This document shows positions 55,998 to 64,000 of a DNA stretch of 64,000 nucleotides, piece by piece. Both the position numbers and the translations under genes were made by a program. Position 1 is the stretch's first letter. Each line of letters opens with the position of its first letter. The notes beneath the pieces were generated by a model, which was not told the origin of the DNA, did no database searches, and worked only from the letters and a program-made list of their open reading frames with translations. Source of the stretch: Dipteris shenzhenensis (lineage: Eukaryota; Polypodiophyta; Polypodiopsida; Gleicheniales); assembly GCA_047967505.1 (NCBI GenBank), contig CM106538.1, one strand, 5' to 3'.

Positions 55998-56972
55998 AAG
56001 TTCAAATTCTTGCTCAGCACCTTGTGCATCTGCTGGACCAGCTCCCCTGTCGAGCTTTAGCTTGACATTTGCTTCTGCAGGTTCATCGACGCCAAGCTCT
56101 GCAGCCCGCCTTTGATTCCTGCTGTACATCTCGTCGTACAGTCCATACAATATGTACGGGACTGACTCCCGTATAGCACGTGCTCATGTGCTTCCTGTCC
56201 GTACACCACGCTGTTGTACAGCCCGTGAACCTTTGTACAGCGTCATCAACAATCTGTACCTCAGCACAGTGCCGTACTGTCGTACTCTGCCATACAGTTC
56301 ATTGTACCGCCGTCGTACAATCCGTACCATACGGACTAATTATCTTCCTGCTCCATTGATTTGACCTACCTGCGAGCCGTCCGTACCTACACATCTTCGT
56401 ACATTGCTCCTGCTTCGAATCCCTACGCCTCCTGTCCGTATTTGGCTATGCTGACTGTACTTGCCCATACATGTCCGTACAGCACCTCTTACTACCCAAC
56501 AACGTACATTTTTGTATACATGTGGATGTTTTTTTAGCAAGATTCAAGCAGATGTTGGGGCATATCAATTTTTGCTTGATTGCATTTTGAATCCCAGAAG
56601 GGATTGTAATTTGCGCAGATTTTCTTAGTGCAAAATTTGAGGCTTTTCTTGCATTTGCCCCAATTTCGGGTCAATTTCCCCCGGCAAATTCGGGCTTTTG
56701 GTTTTGGACACCCATTTTGCAAGATTTGGGGATTTTTGCCACTTTACAGGTGTTTTGTAGGCAGATTTGGCAAATTTAGTGGTGGGTTCATGCTTTTGGG
56801 ATGTTGCATTTTGAGCCTCTGATTGACTGAGACAATGAGGTGTTAGTGGTGGGCAGATTTTATTTTATTTTTGCAGCTTGCATCAATATCCCGGAAGGGA
56901 TTTGTGTTGTGCATCTCTACTCCCAAGAAGGGAAGTTTATCATCAGTATTTGCTGCATTTTCTTTGACATTC

Positions 56973-58036
56973 ATGGCCCAAAACAATCCCAATGATGCTT
57001 TTGGCGTCCTCACACAAGAGGATACCAACTACTCTTTATGGAGTTTCATGGTTTGCAATCTTTTAGTTGCCAAAAATATGTGGGATTATGTGACTGGGGA
57101 TTAGACAAGACCAGAAAATGTTGCACTTGCCACTCCTCCCCAGCAAGGTGGAAGAAGAGGTAGAGGACAAGTACATGACAAGTACCATGTTCAATTGATG
57201 CAGTTGCTGCTCCCACAAAAGAGCAGAAGAGATGGGATTCTCGTGATGTACAGGCACTACCTGTTATTTCTCTTTCTGTGAAGAGGTTTATTATTCCGCA
57301 TATTCGGTCACGCAAGACCTCTAAGGCAGCTTAGAATATACTTGAGAGTATGTTTGCAGCCCACAATGATGCAAGAGTTTCATTCCTGAAGAGAGAGTTG
57401 ACTCATACTCACATGGATGAGGGTGACTCTATGTCTTATCACCTCACCAAACTTCAGGATTTGCGAGAGCAATTATTAAATATTGATGAGATCATTCCAG
57501 ATTCAAGGATGGTCACTACCACTCTGAATTCTCTTGTCTTATCATGGCTTTCACACCTCATTGAATTTGTCATCGAGGGAGGGTGGCAACCCTTTCACCT
57601 TTCATGAGTTGATAGGGCTTTTGTTACAGAGACACGGAAAAATATGGCCACACAAGCAAGTGAACATGCCATGCTTTCCAAGTTCAAGCCAAAAGGGAAA
57701 GGGAAGCAGTATACCAATCAGCCGGCAAATAATCAGCCCAAAGCTGATTTTGGACAGCCTTCACAAAAGGCTAAGAATGATGCAAAGAAGTCCAAGAAGA
57801 AGGGGAGATGTCATTACTGCAAAAAGCCTGGTCATCACATTCAAGAACGTAGGAAAAGGATTGCTAAGGAGAAAAAGAAAGACTCCATTATGGCTGTCTC
57901 GGATACATCAGCCTCTCATGCACATGAAGGTGATGCTACAGCCAACTTGGTGGGAGAGGAATATGGCTTTTTGACTTGCAATCTTGATAGTACTGTGGCT
58001 GGTCCCTGCTATTATAGTCACCTTTGTGGAGGATGA
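56973..58036 (+). pseudogene. Copia Gag (decayed)
   Basis: Begins MAQNNPNDAFGVLTQEDTNY with SLWSFMVCNLL, the N-terminal Copia gag pattern. TAG at 57102-57104 and later frameshifts break it. LKRELTHTHMDEGDSMSYHL, KLQDLREQLL and a basic linker follow. CHYCKKPGHHIQER (about 57810-57855) is a zinc knuckle in which the last Cys has become Arg. The upstream leader (56000-56972) is rich in CCGTAC/GTACGG repeats (56150-56500). Confidence 0.85.
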
Positions 58037-58099
58037 GTATGCTTTTTTGACTTGCAGTTATGATTCTTCAAAGGATGCATGCACTTTCAATGTCAATGA

Positions 58100-59400
58100 G
58101 ACATTGAATACTCGGTATTTTGATAGTGATGCCTCCAAACATATCACTTCCAAGAAGTGCTTGTTTGATACTCTGCATTCTCCACCCGTTGGAAAAAGTG
58201 TCTTGTGCAAATAATTCTTCTTATTCAGTTTGTGGTATTGGTGAGATTGTACTTACAGCCACAGATGGCACAAATTTCAGAATTTATGATGTGCTTTATG
58301 TACCAGGAATCAAGAAGAATTTGCTTTCAATGTCCTCTCTCAATAGAGGAGGATTTCAAGTTGTCTTTGAGGATGACAAGTGCGCGGTTCGAGACCGAGA
58401 AAATGATTATGCCTTGAGACTATCTGGTACATTGTTTCGTGGTCTTTTTCAACTTGATGTTTATGAGAAAAGACTAGATCATGCACTTGCAGTTTCTACT
58501 CCCACTCCTGCTATGCAAAATGCGGAGTTATGGCATGCTAGATATGGGCATGAATTTTGGCAGCTTGATGACACTTCAAAAGTTTGAAATGGTTGACGCT
58601 TTACCTCCTTTGAGTCGCCTCCTCCTCATACATGTGAAGGATGCATACTTGGCAAGATGCATAGGTTTCCCTTCAAGAAAGACGGTGAAGTAAGAGCTGC
58701 TCGTAAATCACAGCTCATTCACAGTGATGTCTGTGGTCCCATGAGGACTCCTGCCTTGGGTGGATATCTATATTTTGTCACATTTATCGATGACTATTCC
58801 AGATACACTTAGGTGTATGGTTTGAAGGAAAAATCAGAAGTCTTTCTTCATTTTTGACATTTTGTTGCCAAAGTTGAAAATGAGACCGAGCTCAAGGTAC
58901 AGACTTTACGCACAGATAGAGGGGGGGAGTATATTTCACATGCTTTTCAGGCATATTTGAAGGAAAAGGGCATCAGTCATAAACTCACAATGAGGCTTAC
59001 TCCTCAAAAAGCGTACTCTCATGGAGATAGATAGATGCATGCTTACAAGCAAGAAACTACCTCACAAAATTTGGCTTGAAGGTCTTTTGTGTGCCAATTA
59101 TGTCTTGAATCGTGCTCCCACGAAGGCTTTAAAAACTATGACACCATATAAAGCTTGGTATGGGAAGAAGCCTTCAGTGAATCATTTCCATGTGTTTGGT
59201 TGTGTAGCATATGCACATAGACTTAAAGAGCTTCGTCATAAGCTAGAAGACAAGGCACTAAAATGCATTTTGGTTGGTATAGCGCGGAAAGCAAGGGATA
59301 TCGTCTCTATGATCCTGCTACACGCAAGATCTTTATTCGCAGAGATGTGATCTTTTCTGAAAATTCAGCTCATATATATGCTGAATTTGATATGCTCGCT
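58100..59400 (+). pseudogene. Copia protease and integrase (decayed)
   Basis: Protease: YFDSDASKHITS (58122 onward), with the D-S-G-A active site changed to D-S-D-A, then VLYVPGIKKNLLSMSSL. Pre-integrase: LWHARYGHE. Integrase core: SDVCGPMRT (about 58725), FVTFIDDYSRYT followed by TAG for Trp, LKEKSEVFLHF with TGA, and LRTDRGGEYISHAFQ (about 58905-58945) with the second Asp. A small deletion removes the Glu block after TPQ (about 59005). KTMTPYKAWYGKKP and VFGCVAYAH close the core. Confidence 0.85.
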
Positions 59401-59739
59401 ACTTCAGACTCTGCTCATGTGTTTGAAGGTTTATAACCCATTTCTTTGGGTCTTGGAGCTGATATGCCTTCTGAAAATCAAGATTTACAGCAAGTCCCTC
59501 TCGTTCCAGATGCCCTGATTCAGCCCCAAGCTAATTTAGTTCACCACAGGCAATGGAAGCTACAGTTAGGCAGGAAAGGACAGAAATACAAGCAGCAAAA
59601 TCAGTTCCACATTGGCTGCTCCAAACTCTCAAGGAGAGTAAACTTGATGCTCCTTTGCCTTGCAGAACTCGCAATGCAACCAGACAAGAAGAGGGGACAC
59701 ATTTTGTTGATTCAGCCTTTTGCAGGTACACTTTTGGAT

Positions 59740-61224
59740 GAAGAATAGCCTGATTCTTTTGAAGAGGCTAAGGAAAATGTGCATTGGATGAAAGCCATGA
59801 AGGATGAGTTGCAGTCCATTGATGAAAATCAGACCTGGAATCTTGTGGATTTGCCATGAGGGAAACATGCAATAGGTACCAAATGGGTTTTCAAAGTAAA
59901 GAGAAAGCTAGATGGATCAATTGACAGGTACAAGGCAAGGCTGGTTGCAAAAGACTACGCTCAGCAAAAGGGCATTGATTATGAGGAGACATTTGCTCCT
60001 ACTTCCAGGATGACTACAATATTGCCATGGCTGCACATTTTGATTGGAATTCATCAATTGGATATAAAAACAGCTTTTCTTAATGGAGACTTGTTGGAAG
60101 AGGTTTATGTTAAGCAACCTCTAGGCTTTGAGGTATCAGGGAACGCACATAAAGTTTGCAAGCTGAATAAAGCTTTGTATGGGCTGAAACAGACTCCACA
60201 TGCTTGGTACTCAAAGACTGATGCATTTCTGACCAACAAGGGTCTCAGTAATAGTCCAACTAAGAGTACCCTCTACATCAAGAAGGATGGGGGGGATATT
60301 TTGGTCATCATTCTTTATGTAGATGATTTGCTGCTCACACGGTCCAACGAAGGAAAAATTGCAGATTTCAAGGCTGAGTTGAGAGCTACTTTTGACATGT
60401 CAGATTTGGGCATGCTTCATTTTTATTGGGGGATCCAGTTCATACAAGAGAGACGTTGCATCATTATGTCTCAATCCAATTATGTGCAGAAGCTTTTGGA
60501 TCGGTTCAAGATGCAAGATTGCAGGCCTATAGCCACTCCCATGGAGCCAGGGCTGAAGCTTACCATGTATGGTGGAGGTGAACCAGTTGATGCTACACTT
60601 TACAGCCATACTCCGCCTGATATTCATTTATTTGTGCAATACTCGGCCTGATATTCAATTTGCAGTTTCACACGTGAGCAGATACATGCACAACCCAAGG
60701 ACTTCGCATTGGCAGGCTCGCATTTTTTGTTACTTACAAGGCACTAAGTCTTATGTCTTGATGTTTCCTAGGGGGGATCACTTGTAGATGCGTGCTTACA
60801 GTGACTTTGATTGAGCAATTGTTTCTTTTTGGGTCATGCTTGCATTTCTTGGTTGAGCAAGAAACAAACTACTGTGGCTACCTTCTCATGTGAAGCTGAG
60901 TACAAGGCACCTTTCACAGCTAACAGTTGAGTGTGTTTGGCTGCGCTGTTTATTTGCTGATCTTCATCTCTCATTGGAGGGTCCTTCTCCAATTCTCACT
61001 AATAGTCTCAGTGCTATAGCAGTGGCCAAGAATCTGTGTTTCATGCTCGCACGAAGCACATTGAGGTTCACTATCATTATGTCAGAGAGAAGTTGCACGC
61101 AAGGGAGAGTATGATCTATGTGTCCACAAATGACAATGTTGTAGACATATTCACCAAAGCACTTCCACATGAGAAGTTTGAGGCATCTCGCAGTGCCCTG
61201 AACTTATCTCCATTTGGTGATTGA
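59740..61224 (+). pseudogene. Copia reverse transcriptase and RNase H (decayed)
   Basis: RT: ENVHWMKAMKDEL, TGA at 59857-59859, TKWVFKVKRKLDGSIDRYKA, QLDIKTAFLNGDLLEEVYV, CKLNKALYGLKQTPHAWY and LYVDDLLL, with an intact Y-V-D-D (60317-60331), then SDLGMLHFYWGI and KMQDCRPIATPMEPG. RNase H: TRPDIQFAVSHVSRYMHNP, ATFSCEAEY, FHARTKHIEVHYHYVREK, ending at the stop 61222-61224. Near 60030 a stretch of about 25 bases is read out of frame between compensating indels. Several frameshifts in RNase H. Confidence 0.88.
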
Positions 61225-61253
61225 TCATTTCCTTGTATATCATCACATTGGCA

Positions 61254-61264
61254 TTGCAGGGGGG
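61254..61264 (+). other. Polypurine tract of the Copia element
   Basis: TTGCAGGGGGG directly before the right LTR, the usual Copia form. Confidence 0.85.
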
Positions 61265-61432
61265 TGTTAGAATTATAGCCATAATTCATGGCAGTGACCA
61301 ATGTATGTAGACAAAACCCCCAATCTTGGATTGTTTTCTTTCTCATTCCAATACAACTGTGTGTGGCTATCTTGCTCTCCTTTTTTACACTCTTGCTCAC
61401 ATTGCTCACATTGTGCTCATTGCATTCCTTCA
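61265..61432 (+). repeat. Right LTR of the Copia element
   Basis: 168 bp, TGTTAGAATTATAG to CATTCCTTCA, about 89 bp shorter than the left LTR through an internal deletion. Followed by TATGT. Confidence 0.9.
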
Positions 61433-61437
61433 TATGT

Positions 61438-61510
61438 ATGGTAGCTCATGTTGGGGTCCTAATCTATCAAAGGTGATTGGGCTCGTGTGGAGAGGCTTTT
61501 TCTAGCACGG
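61438..61510 (+). pseudogene. LINE B fragment, right part after the Copia insertion
   Basis: MYGSSCWGPNLSKVIG continues the LINE B post-RT block (MYGSPCWGPDM in the young copy) that was cut at 55721. The match fades after about 25 codons. Confidence 0.7.
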
Positions 61511-61699
61511 GTAATCGTCGCTTGGGTTGCTGCATCCAAGAAACCGCCATAGCCATTGCTATCCTTTGAAGCCTGGTTCTGCTTCCGCTGCTTGTTTCCA
61601 CCATGGTGGAGTCCTAGGACTTCTTGCTATGGGCTGACTTGGATCCTTGATCCTTGTACAACACAGTAAGCTGTGAGCATCATATCATCTTAGCTGACT

Positions 61700-62215
61700 G
61701 CTGTTGTATACCCTCTGCGATACCCATCCCGATATTCACTTCATTGTATCCCTTTTAAGCAAGTATATGCACAGCCCAAAGACACAGCATTGATATACTG
61801 TAAAGCGGGTTTTCATATGTTTGAGGGATACTCAATCTCTTGGTCTATTCAATGTCTGGGGAGGTGACTCTGACTTGCATGATTTCAATGGTTCAGAGTG
61901 GGCCAAGATTCTGATACAAGGTATTCCACAAGTGGAATTGTTTCATTATTGGCAGTTCACGCATTTCTTAGTTGAGCAAGAAACAATCCACTATGGCAAC
62001 ATCATCTTGTGAAGATGAGTACACGGCAACCTTCACAACTACTGTTGAATATGTATGGCTCAAGAGGCTGATGGTAGATCTAATTTGCAGCCATCTACTC
62101 CCCCATACTCACTGACAATCAGAGTGTTGTTGTGCGGTAGCACGAAATCCTGTGTTTCATACATACACAAAACACATTGAGATCCAATATGTACCTTTGT
62201 CAAATGGAAAATAAA
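61700..62215 (+). pseudogene. Copia RNase H remnant of a second element
   Basis: Plus-strand frames give SKYMHSPKTQHW-like sequence, then ARNPVFHTYTKHIEIQY (about 62140-62200) with the TKHI-x-I-x-Y-H/V block. SCEDEYTATFTTTVEYVWL-like sequence lies between. It differs from the copy at 60650-61224, so it is a separate decayed insertion or an older copy. No LTR was found. Confidence 0.65.
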
Positions 62216-62329
62216 AAATCCCATTAATTTGTCCTCCCCCCCGCTGAAAAATCAATTGGTTAATGTAAGTTGGAAGGGGGCCCCATTAAAAATGAAAAAT
62301 TAACCTAGATTCATGGCCCCCCAATCAAG

Positions 62330-62860
62330 TAAGTAATCTACTAATATCCCCAAGTCAATTCCCCCCCCCATGTTTGCAGCAGCTCCTCACCTCCTTCACC
62401 CCCCGGCCTCGCCTTTCCCTCCACTCTCAGCCTCCTCCCTGATGGAATAATTAATAAAGTTAATCCTCCCTCCCCACTCTCCATCATCTCCCTCCCCATA
62501 CCCTCTCCCTACCCCTCGCCTCTACAACCCTCTGCTCTCTCCCACCCCCAACCTTCCCTATGCAGCCCTTGCCTCCCCTGCCACTCCCCCTAAGCTACAT
62601 GTCACCTCCCCTCACCAGCCCTCCATCCCGCCCTCGCCTCACAACCCTGCACAGCCCTCGCCTCCCCTCCCACCTTGCTTGTACGTCGCCTCCCCTTATC
62701 CTCATTCCTTGCCTACATTCCCCCCTCACCTCCCCGTCCTTCTCCCCTCCCCTTCCACCCAGTCATCAACGTCCTTCCCCCCCTCTTGACCCCCCTCCAC
62801 AGCCCTCCTCCCCTCCTCCCTCTTCCTCTGCCCTGCATTCTCCCCCTCCGAAATTCAAGG
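62330..62860 (+). repeat. C-rich low-complexity tract
   Basis: About 500 bp of CCCTCC/CCTCGCC-type sequence, resembling 53765-54060. Pro/Ser/Leu-rich frames across it are compositional. Confidence 0.75.
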
Positions 62861-64000
62861 CTATTGCCAATACAGATGGTTTTTCTTTTGAAAAGTCAGA
62901 TGGGTGGTTGGGACTTTAACCCCATTAGTAACCTTGCAGACTGGAGAGCAGGCAAGTTGAATTTATGATATGATATATAGAGCAACAGGACGATACGTCA
63001 AAGTTTTCTTATGATAGTGGGCAAGAATCTCCTTTATACCAGAAAGCTATAGCATGGTTCGACTCATGGGAATCTCCATGATGTTTGAACTTTTTGGGGA
63101 GTCTGCCCCAACAAAGTTTTGGAGAGAAGTTTGTTGTTTCAAGAACATAGAATATTTATATGGTTTGAAAGTTTATCTCGAGGCTAAGACTTCAGTAAAG
63201 AGGGTGGTGAAACCAGTTTTCACATAGCTATTTGTTCCGAGTTATATTAAGTTTCAGTTATAATATTGCAAATATTTTGTTCCTATTATGAAGTATATTT
63301 GTGTAACACTTCCTGAATGATTCCATGCTTTCCTTTTCCCTTCCATATCAGTGTTTTTCCTTTCTAGAGCTGCAATTCTAAGCTTGAGCTCACGAATTTC
63401 CTGCGGTAAATAATAAATATGCTCTTGCAGATCTATCATGCTCACTGTTTTCTTGTGTTGTAGATATGTCTTTGCATACGGGGAAGGCGTCTTTGCAAAC
63501 AATGAACTGAAACCCAGCAAGCCTAGCTCTGGCTTTTCTTAGCATTCAACTCCAATTGAAGATATCATGCGCCAATGTTTTTGCTTTTCCATAAAGCCTC
63601 ACTTTTCCTGGTTTAGCCTTGCTTTTCTTGGATTATCTCTACTAATGGGACATCCATGCTAGCTCAAGGATATTCCTCATCCCTAGTTAGTGTCCCCTAA
63701 TGCATGATTATCTGATCATGTGAATTAGGAATGTAATCTTAATTTCCCCTTAAATTATCTTTATATCCCCATAAATCAAGAACGTGCATCACAACAATAA
63801 ATGTCATCATTCAACATCCATTCAATGATTCTTTAAAAAAACAAAAAACCCAAGAAAAGAATCTTCTATCAGCAATTCATAAGACGCTTTCCAATCAAAA
63901 TGGGTAGCTGGCTGCTATGCAACCTGCTTCTCAGGATCCCAATTCACTGCCTAGAGTATTGCGGAAACAAGTGCCAACAATTGGGATGGAGGGCTGAACA
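62861..64000. other. Unassigned AT-rich sequence
   Basis: No family recognised. A minus-strand frame (63520-63254) contains an amphipathic, Glu/Leu/Arg-rich stretch (DLQEHIYYLPQEIRELKLRI) that might be a coiled-coil exon, but no splice model or homologue can be proposed. The missing PAT catalytic exons were not found here. Confidence 0.4.

Larger units (their letters stand above)
55727..61432 (+). mobile_element. Nearly complete Copia LTR retrotransposon, decayed (5.7 kb)
   Basis: LTRs at 55727-55983 and 61265-61432, initiator-Met primer site after the left LTR, G-rich polypurine tract before the right LTR, and a perfect 5-bp target duplication TATGT (55722-55726 and 61433-61437). The coding region has the Copia order gag, protease, integrase, RT, RNase H. 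Many stops and frameshifts, several of them TGG Trp codons changed to TAG or TGA, show it is dead. It lies inside a LINE B fragment, probably in an upstream PAT intron. Confidence 0.93.

Noticed and set aside
63254-63520. Minus-strand coiled-coil-like frame as a PAT upstream exon
   Set aside because: Plant PAT proteins have no such coiled coil, and neither the D-P-G nor the DHHC motif is present.
1-64000. CRISPR arrays, tRNA or rRNA genes, bacterial operons
   Set aside because: Repeats here are tandem duplications, LTRs or microsatellites without regular spacers. TGGTATCAGAGC motifs are primer-binding sites, not tRNA genes. Introns and retroelements show a plant nuclear genome.

Overview
The window looks like nuclear DNA from a land plant with a large, transposon-filled genome. 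Two host genes can be recognised from GT-AG-bounded exons, and both match plant families. One is the terminal exon of a ureidoglycolate hydrolase (UAH, M20 amidohydrolase) on the + strand at 19659-19759. The other is the last four exons of a DHHC protein S-acyltransferase of the PAT13/PAT14 type on the - strand at 50841-54749. Their flanks and introns are packed with nested retroelements. Large introns, two very different LINE lineages and rather diverged host proteins suggest a fern, other seed-free plant or gymnosperm more than a compact angiosperm. That is an inference; the species cannot be read from the sequence.

Layout. 1-3345: an L1-type LINE (-) split by an intact miniature LTR element (TRIM, 1668-3043, target duplication GAGAC). 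3346-7400: decayed LINE pieces and unassigned DNA. 7405-19389: a graveyard of a second, non-L1 LINE family ('LINE B') in both orientations. Its copies end in (TTTC)n(TC)n microsatellite tails, and one fairly young copy (13301-15535, -) sits inside an older opposite-strand copy (12740-19389, +). 19659-19759: UAH last exon. 21350-23371: complete gag-only Copia-type element (TR-GAG class, -, target duplication CTAGC). 24700-27560: decayed Copia (-). 27560-34487: mostly unassigned AT-rich DNA with (GA)n tracts. 34488-48718: a Ty3/Gypsy element (+) that has lost protease-RT-RNaseH but keeps gag, integrase and an extra ORF region 3' of integrase. It is interrupted by a 7.5-kb GC-rich LINE ('LINE C', -, 16-bp target duplication) and by a 369-bp hAT-like MITE (8-bp target duplication). 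50841-54749: PAT gene 3' half. 54990-61500: LINE B fragment (+) split by a nearly complete, decayed Copia element (55727-61432, target duplication TATGT). 61700-64000: Copia remnant, C-rich low-complexity DNA and unassigned sequence.

How it works together. No operon-like logic applies. The host genes are independent and converge from opposite strands. The mobile elements record a nested insertion history that can be ordered: LINE B (old) < LINE B (young); Gypsy < LINE C and MITE; L1 < TRIM; LINE B < Copia. No element here is intact for autonomous transposition. The most unusual points are LINE C's ATGA overlap of ORF1 and ORF2 with an extra ORF1 C-terminal domain, the non-L1 LINE B family with microsatellite tails, the Gypsy 3' ORF with its own TATA-like box, and the gag-only Copia element.
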